A stretch of 64,000 bases of DNA from Patagioenas fasciata (Eukaryota > Chordata > Aves > Columbiformes > Columbidae), in NCBI RefSeq assembly GCF_037038585.1, contig NC_092520.1, positions 193,881,604 to 193,945,603 on the forward strand, in the 5' to 3' direction. A program made the position numbers and the translations under genes. The notes beneath the pieces are model-generated. The model ran no database searches and was not told the DNA's origin. It was given only the letters and a program-made list of their open reading frames with translations. Below are positions 1-52,047 of the stretch, in pieces. Numbering within the stretch: the stretch's first letter is position 1; every line of letters starts with the position of its first letter.

Positions 1-319
1 CCATCATTTGTTTAATCTGGTTTCCTGGCTATGAGGGTGGCCATCGCCAAATGTTTCAAAGGATGTGTAAAACTCTGTGGTAGGCAAAGATCAGACTGTC
101 TGCTCTTACTGTAACTTTGATACTTGAGGTAGAAAGAGAAAGTTTTATATTACAAAATTTTTTCTTCTGGCAACTTTGAATCTTCTTCAACTGGAGAGTT
201 ACGTGCAAAGATGTATTTTTTTCTAGGAGATAAATTATGTAGGAAGAATCCAGTCATAGCCACATTTAAACTAATCGAAAGTGACAGTAATGGGTCACAA
301 GAGCTCAGCTATTTTTAAT

Positions 320-777
320 GAATCATAGAATTGTTTGAGTTGGAAGGGACCTTAAAGATCACCTAGTCCAAACTCCTGCTGTGAGCAGAGACACCTTCCA
401 CTAGATCAATTTACTCACAGCCCCATCCAACCTGGCCTTGAACACTTCCAGGAATGGGGCATCCACAGCTTTCCTGGGCAGCCTGTGCTAGTGCCTCACC
501 ACCCTCATGGGGAAGAATTTCTTCCTTCTATCCAATCTAAATCTACTGTCTCTCAGTTCAAAGCCTTGTCCTATCACTACATGCCTTTGCAAAAAGTTCT
601 TCCCCAGCTTTCTTGTAGGTCCCTTTTAGGTACTGGAAGGCTGCTACAAGGTCTCCCTGAAGCCTTCTCTTCTCCAGGCTGAACAATCCCAACTGTCTCA
701 GTCCCTCTTCATAGGAGAGGTTCTCCAGCCCTCTGATCATCTTTGTAGGCTCCTCTGGACTCGCTCCAACAGGTCCA
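320..777 (-). mobile_element. CR1 LINE 3' fragment
   Basis: Read on the minus strand, this is the 3' part of a CR1 non-LTR retrotransposon. It has the typical end-of-ORF2 text (conceptual [22 protein letters not shown]) and the 3' UTR phrase around 'ggttggatgggg', and finishes near 320-350 with the usual 'aaggtcccttcca' type tail. The copy is 5'-truncated and the reading frame is interrupted, so it is an old, inactive insertion. It lies about 6.7 kb upstream of the MAPK12 start codon. Confidence 0.9.
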
Positions 778-3700
778 TGTCCTTCTTATGTCAAAACTCA
801 TAAATCATCTCATTTTAATGTCAAAGAAAACAGTAGGGAGAGAGAGACATCCTTTTCCTAGATTTGCAAAATAAAGGTGATTTCCTAGAGCTCAAACACC
901 ACTAATTAAAGAATTTTTCTAGAACAGGTAACTGACTCCCTCGTGGTAAGCCAACGCGGGACTGCAATGTGGTAAATTTATCAGTTTACAACAGCAGGAC
1001 AGGGTAATTGGAAAGCCGGTACCCCACTGGGACAGAAAGGTGGAGGGCTTAGCACTAATCATGCTTATCGTTTAAGCACAGATGGAAAAAACCATTTGTT
1101 AACCAACACAATCAGGCAAGGAGGTAAACATCTAGGAGTGAGAGCTTTGTAATGCTCAGTGAACCTCTAAGATGGGTCACTTGAAACCACATTTTATAGA
1201 ATAAATAAATACAAAAGTATGGATTTTATTTTATAAAAATTTATTTTCTAAAAATATCTTAAATGAAGGCATTGTTTACACGGTCCAAATTTTATTTGCA
1301 AAATTAATAGTGGAGCCTGCTTAAACTGTGGGCTTTTCATCTCCTGACATGACTACACAATTACAACCGTGCTTTTGTAGATCCTTTATGCATTGCATGT
1401 ATGTTTGATGAGAGCGCCATAGGTTTTAGTCCATGCTGAATGAGGGTGCTTGTCATCCCTGACCGCCTGTGGACCACAGAAGGGATGCTCAGAGGAGCAC
1501 AGCTGGGTGATGCTCACAGAGGAGGCGGCTCAGGCTTCCACTGGGAGAGGACACAACTCTCCAAGGGCTTAATTACTGCCATTGTTAACAATCTACTTCC
1601 AATTTGAGTTTACCTAATTTCAGCTCTCAGTCATGAGAGCTTGTTATCCCTCCACCTACTGAACTGAAATCACTTCTAGTATTTATTGTCTCAGTTTAAT
1701 CAGTGTTAAGTGCAACCCCAAGTCTAGTAATTTTATCATCATTGGAAGCAAAAGGTCTTAAAAGAGGACAAAAAATTCTTTTATATACATCTCAATCTTC
1801 TGATGTGCAAAGGTATACACTAAATTTCTTCTAAAATCTGCATCTTCATTTTTTAAGCTCTCTACCTCATAAGCACTGAAGCCCAGCACCAGGGAATTGA
1901 TATCACAGAATCACAGCCAAAGCAGAAATAAGACTAAACAAAGCTCTAATTCACAAGTGTGCTAATGGAAAGAAAAACTGAGGATGGTTTAGAGGAAAAG
2001 CACAGTGTTAGAGGGCATCACTCACCATAACACAGTAATTCCCTCCTCCCAGAACATACAAAGTGGCTACAGAAGTGTGAAACAGCAGGGTTACTAATAA
2101 CTTTGGGAATTTATGTGAAGGGGGATGTGGGGAATAGGAAGTTAGGTAATCAACCCTGATAAATGAAAAAATATATCATGCACCTGTAGGTCAAGAGCCA
2201 TTAATTAGCATTGTTGCAGAATTCCCATTAGTGCTCTTGGCGCATTTTTGATGTGGTGGAAAAGACAAAAGCAAGAGGGAAGGGGGGTCAGTAGGTTGCA
2301 GGACCTGACACAGTGAGCTCTCCCTGGGGACAAGATGGGGACAACCCTTTCAAGGGCAAAATGCTGGCAGCAAAAGCACCTTTGACAGAGCGGGGAGCAG
2401 TCAATACAAAAGCCACTTCCTTCCTTTCTTCCCATCACGTGTGCTCCTGGATCATAACGAGAAAACAGACCTCCTCGTTCCCGACTCGTGGGACCTGGTC
2501 AACGGTGAATCTGTTAAAAAAAACATTGTATTTAGCTGCAGGCACAAATTACTGAAGTATCCTTTGCTGCATCTGTAAATTGCTGCCTTGGTCCAAGAAT
2601 CTCTGACAGATGAGCAGTGGTAAAGATTTAGCTCTGGCTAAAAGAGACTTGCACTGGAAGTTGGGTGAATTCTGCCCTTTGGTAGCAGCAGAAAGAAGTT
2701 CAGCCTCGGCAAGATCAGTGTCCTGAGAAAGGAGCTGATAGTAACACCTCTCTTTGCTTTAAAAGCAGCTTCTTGTTTTTCTCAGACGTGAACTGTGCTG
2801 CTAGCATTTACAGATGTAGCACAACTCTCTAAAGCTGGTCCTTAGAAAATCATCACAGTGACACATGTGAGAGTACCAAGTGTCATTAATTTATGAGCCT
2901 GGGCAAAAAGCGTAAGGCTTTTTATGGAACTACTACCAAGAGACTCAGAAAGCTGCATTAGTGCAGCTGCCGCTGACCTTCTTTCTGCTGCAGGATAAAA
3001 TATTGAGCTGATATGCCTAAAAAGGTCTAAGTTTTCATGACAAGCAGGAAATATATAGGAAATTTCCTATGCAAACACTGATCTTAAAACCAGTCTGACA
3101 CTAAATCCATTAGACGGGAAATTTCTACATAATGACTGAATCTGTCCAATTAGGGTTCAATCCTGCGTGCATACAAATGCTTCATTTTGCACTCACATAG
3201 TCCCCCAGCTTCAATTATTGTCCCAAATTAAGATGTGTACTGAGGTTTTAGCTGGTCCTTTTAAGTTCCAATTTGATCACAAGTAATACTGAATGCAATA
3301 GAAATACTGAATCACAGTGACAGCCCTGAGACAAATATACATTCAATCTGCCATAACTGACAGTCTCCACTGAGCCATACTTCACTCTTTATAGAATAAT
3401 ATTCTGCAGATTAGCACTAAGGTAATATATTCCTATTCCACACTCATTTTATAATAAAGCCCAAAGGCTCAAAGCAAGAATAAACCCTAGTTAGCGCTAT
3501 ATTCTGTTCAAAAATGACACAGCGTTCTCCTGTCCTGTCCAACTGTCTCGTTAGATTGAGATGGAAATGCAACAAATGAATGTGATGTTGAGAAGGACGG
3601 GAAAGCCAAGGTACGAGTGCCACTAAGTTTTTGGTGATTTAAACAGCTGATGTGCGCAATTATGTAATGACAAATACGTAAAGTTATCCACAGTATCTTC

Positions 3701-4823
3701 TAATGCTCTTTTCGTATGATTTTTGCACTGAAGTTGGGAAACTCTTCAACGCAAGTATTTTTTCTTCTGTGTGCAACAGCATCTCAGATTGTGAAAATCT
3801 GTGATAGCTTAAAAACTGAACTCCTACAGTTTATTGTAGGAATGAGTATGAAGAGGACCTTTGGGCAGGCTTGGAGGAGAAGCAGTTAGGAGAGTGTTAA
3901 AAGCAGTTGGTTTATATACCCCCCTCCAGCAAACAGGGATAATAACAGGGTAGTAAGTAGTTATTTAGTAAGTGCTCCCTTGACCTCTTGAACAAATTAA
4001 ATGCCCAGTTTAAAAAATATATATTAAAAAAAAAAAAAAAGGCATTTAGGTGATGCATATTCATTCCTTTCTACTGCTGGCTGAGTACCCTCACAGCATG
4101 GTGAGGCTGTCAGGGGTGCTCCATGTCACTGGAACTGGAACTGAAGCACCCTGCTCAGGGGTCAGAGAGACAGAAACAGGAAAGTTGCAAAATAGTTGGC
4201 AGCAGCTCCACTAGGGAAGGGTGGGGACACAATAACATGGGAATATTTTCAGATGACAACGGCAATTTTATTTTTATTTAAGATGTACTTCTTGTTGTAA
4301 TAAATAAAATGGACTTCCTTCATGGCAATGTATCTAAGTAGATAAGAACAGAGTGCTTTTTGGAGGTGGGGATAGAAAGCCAGTTAAAAAAAATAACATT
4401 CTAGGAATCAGCATTTGACAGTTCAGCAAGACTTTGTGGTTATTGACATTTAAGGTACATTTTACAGAACTAAATTATTCATATGTGAATTCATATGTGT
4501 ATCAAGAATAAAATGACCATGTGAAACACGTCTTATAGAAATAGACAGAAAGGTGGGAAGATGTGGGTTTTTTTTTAAGGACTTTGCGTGATCTCCCACT
4601 TTCCCCAGGTGAATCCACGTTGCCAGTGCCTGGACTGGATCAAGGTCCCAGTGCCCGCCCTACTCACACAGACACATCTCCTGCACCGGGGCCCTGCGGC
4701 CAGCCCGCAGGTCAGCTCCTGACAAACCACGCTGTGCCATTTTATCACTGCTATTTAACAGCTTGTTGTGAGCAGCATTGCCATCAAACTGTCTCAGCAG
4801 ACTCCATACACGCTGAGTTTCTC

Positions 4824-4893
4824 AGGAGAACATGATCGGCTTTCTCACAGAGCTTCTGAGGAGAACATGATCGGCTTTCTCGCAGAGCTCCTG
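4824..4893. repeat. 35-bp tandem duplication (2 copies)
   Basis: The block beginning 'aggagaacatgatcggcttt' at 4824 recurs at 4859 with period 35 and very few differences (for example 'ctcacag' versus 'ctcgcag'). The near identity points to a fairly recent local duplication. No function is apparent. Confidence 0.85.
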
Positions 4894-5040
4894 CTCCAGC
4901 ACCGAAGCCTCATGTCCAGGCTGGAGTGTAAATTGAGCTCTGGGTCCCTGGAGAGATCAGACAGACTACTGTCCACATCCCGTCTATCTCATATGCTTTG
5001 CAGCTGATGGCAACCTTCCAACACATTGAAAGTTGGCTGT

Positions 5041-5101
5041 AGAAAAAGAAAAAAGGAGAAGGAGAAAAAGAAAGGAAAGAGGAAAGAGGAGAAAAAAAAA
5101 G
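5041..5101 (+). repeat. 61-nt homopurine tract
   Basis: Every base from 5041 to 5101 is A or G, a mixture of GAAA, GGA and A-runs. Polypurine/polypyrimidine tracts of this length can form triplex (H-DNA) structures. It lies about 2.3 kb upstream of the MAPK12 start codon. No mirror symmetry was established by eye. Confidence 0.85.
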
Positions 5102-6625
5102 TATTGAAATTAATATTTCCCCCTGGTAAAAACCTTGGCAAGCTTTCCTTTATGGGATGGGCATTAGAAAATACAGATTTTTTGCATAATTAATGCATCT
5201 ATTATTTTTTAGTCATGATGTCTGAAGAAGGTCCTTCTTTGTTCTATAAACTTTACAATTAACATATGCCAAAAGCAGAAACATCTGATAGCATTCCTTT
5301 TTTAATTTACACTGTCAAGCACACATTGCCTGGGATAAGATACAGCCGTAGTATCCTATTAGTCTCATTGCAACAGATTGTCTTTGGGAAAACACATCAT
5401 TTATCCAACCGAGCTGAGCAGGATGCTGAGCCTTGTGCATTTTGCAATTCTGCTGTTAAGATCTATCAGCTGTGAATGGATCCAAGTTTCTTGTCTCACT
5501 TCCTTCATAGACACTTCTAATGGTTTTATTAGACAAAGCTGCCCTTGTTCCAACAGTGCTGATTTCCTAAGGTTTTCAGTAAGTTTATCAGTTCATCTGC
5601 TGTATGTGTGACCTGATGCAGAAAGGTAGTCTTGTAGTTGGTGGATGCTGCTACTTCATCCATCCACAGCAAAATATACCTAAATACTTAAACAAACGAA
5701 AAAACATGGAAAAAACAGTATTGGCCAACTTTGTCAATGAATTTTAGATGTCTTACAAAAGTTGTTCTGTAATATTCTCAGCTTCTGAACAAGAGTGACA
5801 TTCATCATCTTGCTGCTGGGTTAGTACTTTCATCTGCTGTATCAAAATCATCTACTTCCCGCCTTGATGAAAAGAAAGCAGTAAGAAAGCATCATTTTTT
5901 CATAACTGGATAAAGGAAAAGTACATGAGGCATCAAAAGCAGAACTAATTCTTATCATATTAGAAACATAAATATTTGTCATTAAAAGTAATTTAACTGA
6001 TGGACTGGCTCAAAACTGAGCAGAAGCTGCTCTATCCTTCACCTTGCCCAAGGCACATTTCACTCCAGCCATCATCTGAATGGCAAACGTGGCATAAGAG
6101 TGATGTCAGAAATTAAAAAATATAATAATAATAAATCTGCTGGGACAGTAGATTTTAAAAACAAATGTGTATCATTAATCTAACACTTGACACAAGCCTT
6201 ACGTTACCTGCCAAATGTCAGAAGGTTCGTTTCCATTCTCACTCAGTCAGAGAGTCAAACAGGTCACAGGACAGCAGAGAGCAGCGCTGGAACACACTGC
6301 TAGCAGGATGTTTTCCGCCTGTACCCAACACGTACCTGACTGGAGTAGGGAGAGCGGATAGGGCTGCTCTTCCACATTTGGGAGTCAGGAACGAAAAAGT
6401 CTGGGCCCATAGCAACTACAAAAAAAGCACTGGGAACAACAAAACTTGGCCAGATTGTCCCTTTCGAGCAAAGCCACAAATTGAACTCTAGTGGCAGTAA
6501 GTCTGAATTATCTAACCTCAGCAACATTGCAACATTGCTCCGGGGTGAAGTCAGACAAAACAAAGGCTTTACCAGACCCCGAAGGACAAAAATATTAATT
6601 ATATTCACACAGATTACACGTAAAA

Positions 6626-6642
6626 AATAATAATAATAATAA
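6626..6642. repeat. AAT microsatellite
   Basis: Five to six AAT/TAA units, followed by an A-run. A similar shorter array sits near 6120-6135. Confidence 0.8.
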
Positions 6643-7276
6643 TTAAAAAAAAAAGTAGAGAAGATCTTCGCCTCACACGTGCCCATCCAGGCCTATTTAC
6701 TACACTGAGATCGCTATTATCCGTACTCCAGCACGGCAATTGTTTCAAGCTGCTGAACTGTTTCATATCTCACCAGACACGCATATGGGACCACTTGCTC
6801 TGAGCACATGAATCACGCGTGGGGTTGTTTCTCTTTATTAATGTTGAAACGTGAGGTCTGACCCTGCGACGAACCGGGAAGCCCTCAGCCGTACATCTCT
6901 GTGCAAAGGTCGTTTGAGAGCTCGCTCCTGTGCTCCCAGCTCTCACCAGTTACAGCCCTTCACACTCCTTAACGCTTTCCTGTAAAGGCCGGGTGCATTT
7001 CATCAGATCCAAAACAGGACCGCTAAAGGAGCCCCGAGTGAAGTGCCACACCGTGGCGTGTACACGCACAAGAGGGCTGGGATGGATTCACTTTCAGCTC
7101 CGTAGCAAGGACTTGTGCAGGCAGCGAGAGCCTCGGCACCTGCTTCCCCGCCCACGCGTGCTCCGGGCGCTGGCAGGCGGGACTCCCCTTTCTCCACGCA
7201 GCCCCGAGCCGCCCGGAGCACAGCCCCAGGTGCCGGTCCCGCCCGGTGCCGGTCGCAGCCCCTCCGGGGGCGGTGC

Positions 7277-7325
7277 GGGGCGGGCGGGCGGGGCCCCCGC
7301 GGGGGGTGTGCGGGGCGGGGGCGGG
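7277..7325 (+). promoter_or_regulatory. Two G-quadruplex motifs upstream of MAPK12 start codon
   Basis: Positions 7277-7293 hold four G-runs (4, 3, 3 and 4 long) separated by single C bases, a canonical quadruplex pattern with one-base loops. Positions 7301-7325 hold a second set with runs of 6, 4, 5 and 3. They lie 118-166 bases before the ATG, in promoter or 5' UTR. G-rich Sp1-type binding sites overlap the same bases, so either or both roles are possible. Confidence 0.7.
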
Positions 7326-7442
7326 AGGCGCCGCTCGCCCAAGCCCGGCCCCTCGCCGCAGCCCGGCTCGGCGGCGCCGGCCGCTCCCGCTCCCCCCGGC
7401 CCGGGCTCTTTGTCGGCGGGTGCCGGCGGGGGCCGCAGCGCC

Positions 7443-46480
<39,038 letters not shown>

Positions 46481-46565
46481 TTGTATGACTCCATCTTTTC
46501 AGAACTCAGAAGAAAGCAGGAAAGTTGTAAATGTTTGTGAAATTCAGGTGTATAAAACTTTTCTA

Positions 46566-46571
46566 AATAAA
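46566..46571 (+). promoter_or_regulatory. MAPK12: MAPK12 polyadenylation signal
   Basis: AATAAA 86 bases after the stop codon, which would give a very short 3' UTR. Further AATAAA hexamers occur downstream (for example near 47360 and 48157), so longer 3' UTRs cannot be excluded. Confidence 0.65.
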
Positions 46572-49500
46572 CTGGATGTAATCTGTTTCATCTGCACTGT
46601 AAGAAAGAGCCATGTCTTTTACTCTGCATGTGGAAGTTGGTGCCTTTGGGAGTAGCATTTCAAAACTATCCAGAAACTTATTCTTGCCTACAGCTTCTTC
46701 CTTCTGCACGAAAGGATTCAGACTGTGATAACCTGGTGCCATCCTTGAAAGAGCAGACAGGACTAATTCTTCAGAGACCAGAAACATACAAGTTACCACC
46801 CCAAGCAAGCGGAGACACAGGGTATGTCCGAGATGTGCCGTGACTGCTCTCCAAGGCCATTGAACTGTCTCGACTGCAATAACTATTTGTGTGACTTCCT
46901 CTGGAATATTTCCCCTCAGTAAGATGCGTGGAGAGGCAAATCAGCGGCCGTCACCTCAGGCAGTGCAGCAGATAGTGGAGACACAGCCTGGGTGAAGGGG
47001 CGAAGAACCTGAGCTCCAGCCATGTCTGATGGATCTGTGCAAGAAGCTAGAAGCAGAGAAGTGTCAACGTCTTAGATTTTTTTTGAAGTAACCAGCACAG
47101 CAGGACAAGATTTCAAAAATGCACAGGGTTAAGAACCAATGGATAAACAGTCACTTTCAAGGGGTGCAACATTTTCCTCTGAATACAGTGAAGTCTCCTT
47201 GTATGATAGAGCAGGAATCAAGGATTTCCAGGGAGAAATTCTTAGGACTTTATAAAGTTTTGTAAGCTCTCTAGCATCTTAGTATTGAGATGATCACTGA
47301 GAAAGTAGATCTTCTCAGAGGACATACTAGTTACAGAATCAGTGGTGCTGATTTTAGAAATAAAGCTGCATGTGGGTCACATCATAGAACATAAAATGAA
47401 GATAACAATGCTATGCTGCAACTGTTCATTGGGAATACCTGCAGCAAACTGTTTTGTTCGCAGTGTGCAGAGGTGCTGTGCCAGGTGCAGAATAACAACC
47501 ATTCCTTTTTTTTTTTTTAAGCCTTTTGAACTCCTCTTACTTGAGGGGAAACCATCAGACCTTCCATTGAGAGGTGCCTTATCAGAAGGAGTCAGCTTCC
47601 TAATGGGATATTGGTTAGACACTTCATGAGTTCCTCTTGACTGTCTGGGTTCATTTATTTCATTTTCCTAGGCCCTTAGCTTCTAATATTCTCTCAGATG
47701 TAGAAAAAAGAAATTGGCAAACCTTTGGTGAAGACTGTCTTTGTGAGATGCTTCTCCTTGTTAAAGGTAATGACTTGACAATTGACTGTTTGGATGTGGA
47801 TTATTCCCAATGCACTATGCTGTTGTATGTTGCTACTTGTGGAGGAAGATGTTTAATTGTAGCAGATAATAACTGGAAAAGAAGTAAGAAATTTTTTGGT
47901 GTTTTTTTGCTTTAATAACCAAATCAGAAGTTTAATCAAGGCGCAGTTCTGTTTCTTTCAATGAACGTTTAAGTTAAACACCTGTAAATACTAGCATTTG
48001 TTTGAAAATTGTTTGTGATGAGCATTGATTAGCTGAGACAGGCACCTAGAGAGACTCAGTGGTAACAGAAATGTTGAATTATTGGTGTATTTGACAAGTC
48101 ACTAAAAACTACAGTTCCAGGAATGCATAAAAAAAAGCATAGAATGTAATTTGAAATAAAACATTTTCCACACTACAGGTCACTGAGGAAGGCACACTTG
48201 AGTCATACCCCATTTTGCACTGTTGACTTTCTGCTTGGACTACACTTTTTGTTAAATAGGAACCTTATGTTTTACAGGATAGATGTTTTCCCTTTTAGGA
48301 TCACACTCTGCGGTCCTCTTAAAAGTCATGGGAGAAAAGTGCCTATTGGAATTAATGGGCTTCATATAGGTAGTCAATGAGAAATGGAAGAATAGCAAAA
48401 CTTCTTTGAAAATACTGCCTCTATATTTTAAATGGAATTTCAACATCCTAAATTCTAGCAAATACCTAAAGTCTTGAGATAATGCAGATGGCTCAAAGGT
48501 TAGACTTGGGGGATAATTTTTTTTTAAATTGAACTGCTTTGCATTTTCTTCATAAATGCAACATTTCAATGGGCATTTTCATTTCCCCCCAACCTTTAGC
48601 TTTAGTGCAGTCAAGGCCTAAAACCCTCCATGGTGAACTTTTCTCCTTCTTAATCTTGACTTAGTATTGGAGAAGTGGCTATCCCACATGAGAAAGACAC
48701 AAGAAGATAATGTTAGTTTTTGTAGATATTAGGAGAATACAGAACTCTTAAAATAACTGAAGAGAAGACCTCGATGCATGTGCCAGCATAGACTGAAGTA
48801 CTGCTGTGCTCTCTAGTCAGCAAACAGTCTGTAAGGTAAAATATCAAATGTGGCAGGGTTGTCACATCTTGGCAAGATGCTTCAGCAAAGAGATTGAAAT
48901 CTGCAGGAATGGCTCCAAACAGCAATAGAGATTATTGGTATAAATAGCTTATTTAAAGAAATGCAAGTTGAAAGCAGCAATATCTTTCATGGGAGGCAGC
49001 TGCTGCTTCAAAGGGAGAGACACCGTTTTCTAAGTTTTTATTTGCTATTTCTGCTGGTGCTAAGCAACTCAGGAATAAGAACACAATTTCTGTTTGCCTT
49101 AAAGAGAAATGTAAATATGTTCTGCATGTACTTAAAATGTATTGTGACAAATAAAGGTTGGGGGCTTGTTTTTTACACAGTAAAGGTCTGATTTTCTCCA
49201 TATGTATTCCCAAATGTGTAATCACTCCTGAAAATAGTATTTTCAGTATAAGGAAACTGTATGAAACCGAATATTGTAGGTGCATTTCATGTAAAATGAG
49301 CTGCTGATGCAGTTTATTTTGGAAGTCAGTCAGACCAGAAACCCCATCCTTTCTCCCATTTTCCAAACTGTAAATCATCCACAAAGCTGATCTGATTGAA
49401 CTACTGCCACCTAATCACTTCTTACAGCATCCTGGATTTTACCAGACATCTCTGCTTTGTTCTGAAGGGCAGGATTTCAGTCCTTAAACAGTTGCATTCC

Positions 49501-52015
49501 TCAGTCTGATTTTAAAAGCCAAAATCAGATTGACCATCATCAAGCATACACCTCTTTAAGTTGGACAGGGAAGTCGCTAACAGAGTTCTAGCTGGATATA
49601 TGGGACCTTGGTCCTGAAAACCCATGTGCCCCTGACTTTTCTAGAGCAAGATTGTCCCCTTGAGTATTAGTCTTCATTGCATTAAAGACTCATACTTCAT
49701 GTTGAATTTTGATAATGAGGTGGTGTGGGCCAGACATGGCTCACAATTTCACTTCTTGATTATTTTCTGGGTTTTTTACAGGATAACACTGAGGTCAGTG
49801 CCCATATGTGTCCTGCAAAATGTGTTCAGAAGATCCACTTTGTTCTTTATTCTGAACTACCAGGCATCTGAGCTGTGTGGGGTTCTTTGAGCTTCCTACT
49901 TTCTGATCTGCTGTTCAAATACAAATAGCAGATGCTTCTGGTCTGCTTCAGCTAAGGTGGTCAGAGAATGAAGCATCTGTTAGACATTATCATTCACTGG
50001 ATCTTGGTATGAAATATTCCTGTAGGCCTTTGGATGGTCCCTGCAGGTACCAGGGAAGAACAGGCACTCATACCACCTGCTGTCTCTGCTGATTAATTCT
50101 CCATCACCTGAACACACTGCAGGGCAACTGGTTGTGTAAGTCAAATAACATCAGAGGCAGTTTAATGGACTACAGCACTTAGAATCTCCTCCTAAGCATT
50201 TTTAGGAATTCAGAAGTGTGAGTTGGAGAAAGACTGGGGGAGGAGGACTTCCATTCTACAGAGACTCTTTGGAAATTCATAGACTACCAGTTAATGAGCA
50301 GCTCTTGCACACAGATTATTTTCAGCCCTCTGGGATAGTAATATAATGATCTAAAAACCACCTTGCCACCTAGCAGCCACATGCGGCTCTCAGGCACGGG
50401 AATGACGCATGCCTTTAGCTACCAGGAACAGCATCCCTCTACAAGGAGGAGGTAAGTCGGGACAAGTAAAGTAATTTAAGGATTCGTTATATTTGTGTGC
50501 TGCTATCCTGCTCTTCAAGCAGAGCTCCCTCATGCTTAACCTCGATGCATTTGCATGCTGGAGTTTTCTAGTTCACCCCAAGGTCTCCTTCATCAGTACA
50601 TGAGGGGCATTTCCCAGTCAAGTTTGAATGATCTCAGCATGCAATTCCTCTGCTTTTATGTTTCACAAAATGTGTTTTGAATAGTGTTACCTTTGGGAGG
50701 CAAAATGAGGCAACTGGTGAAGCAACCAAAGGAAGTGTAGTGAAAGCAATTGCTCAGATCCTGTTTGAGAATGCTCCTAGGGAGCAGAAGAGTCCATCGC
50801 TGACACCTGTGATACCCACACAAAGACTGCCACCTAATCCAATTCAGCCTGGTATTAATGAGAAACTCATTGATTGTTATTGTAACAGCAGTAGTTTAAC
50901 TCATTATAAGAGTAAAATTATACTTGGGAAGCCATGGGCATTTAGTCCACTGGGGGCTTGGACAAAGACAGGTTTTTTGGGGCATTTTAAAAGCCCTGCT
51001 TGTACATGACAGAGTTCTTGCTGCCAAGTAGTACCAGCTGGCTTATGCCTAACTATTTTGCTGTGCCGAGAAAACTCCTTACATTTCTGTTTGAGAGTCA
51101 AGACTGAATTTTCTTTTTAATAAGAACAGTAGTGTGCTAATGTAGAGAAAGAAAATGTGGCTGAGAATTACAATCAGAAGAAACTGTGGCGGTATTTAGC
51201 CAGGTGACTATGAAACAAGTGAGATTCTCTTCCCAAACAGCTCACAGTAACTATAATTACTGCAGCTACTCAGTATTGCCATTTTAAGACTCTAAACCAG
51301 AACATGACTACTTTTCCTTAGGTTTCACAATGGCTTTTACAGCTCTTTATGCCTTATGGCTGTATTAGTGGTTCTGATCACCTGGATTTTATATAATTAA
51401 TGTTAATCCTCAAAAAAATAAATAACCAAGTGAATATTCTCGCACATGTGGGCACAGAGCCAAGCTGGTGTCTCCCACCAGAGAGCAGGGAGGGAAGGGC
51501 TGTGTAACTCCAGCAAACACAGGGAAATAAACTGTCTGTTCACTTTAAAGCTTGGCATATGCACTTGCAGTGTCCCTTGCTGGAGCCAAGATACTAGGAT
51601 GAGGATGTTTTACTCAGTCAGCCATATGGCAGGCAAAAGTACCTTCCATACTGAGTTCTCTTTTAATATCATGTACCCAAACCAAACATTTTATATAATC
51701 TCCTGAAAGCTAATTCACCAAAAAGAGAGGAATGGGTTGCCTGTTTGTGCTGATCACCTTTGTCAGTCTTGCTCACATCAATATGTGCCATGAGAATTGC
51801 ACTGATATCAATAGGATGTACTGTAACAGCATGAGAAATACAAGCAGAATCTTGCCTTTCAGGATATAATCATGGGCTATGGAAAATGTCATTGCCTTCC
51901 TTCAGTACAAGATCAGCCTGCTAATAATGCCAGCACTTCTGTTCCATTTTCAGAGACTATCAATAAGAAAATTACTACGCAGCAAGTAAGAATGACAAAA
52001 TATCACCCAATTGGG

Positions 52016-52047
52016 TTTGTTTTGTTTTTTTAAAAAAACAAAACAAA
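52016..52047. repeat. 32-bp perfect AT-rich palindrome
   Basis: Two 16-base arms with no spacer, centred on seven T followed by seven A, with G/C positions matching symmetrically. Symmetry breaks at 52015/52048. Confidence 0.85.

Larger units (their letters stand above)
1..7130. other. Upstream intergenic flank, no supported gene
   Basis: No reading frame here resembles a known protein, and no exon with splice sites and homology could be recognised on either strand. The sequence is AT-rich and contains one degraded CR1 fragment, a short tandem duplication, a homopurine tract and AAT microsatellites, listed separately. In mammals MAPK11 lies just upstream of MAPK12 in the direction of transcription. 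I looked for p38beta-like C-terminal coding sequence here and did not see it. Confidence 0.6.

Noticed and set aside
1-7130. Search for MAPK11 upstream of MAPK12, as in mammals
   Set aside because: No p38beta exon signature (TGY loop, HRD, YKEV.SFKPP) was found in any frame. It may lie further upstream or elsewhere.
6930-7442. Open frame running into MAPK12 exon 1 in the same frame, suggesting a 171-codon N-terminal extension
   Set aside because: The region is a GC-rich CpG island with few stops in any frame. The sequence is low-complexity Pro/Gly/Ala/Arg. Known p38gamma proteins start at the MASP/MSSP position.
50677-51009. Open frame of 110 codons
   Set aside because: No family resemblance, no promoter-like context and no repeats of coding character. 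Treated as chance.
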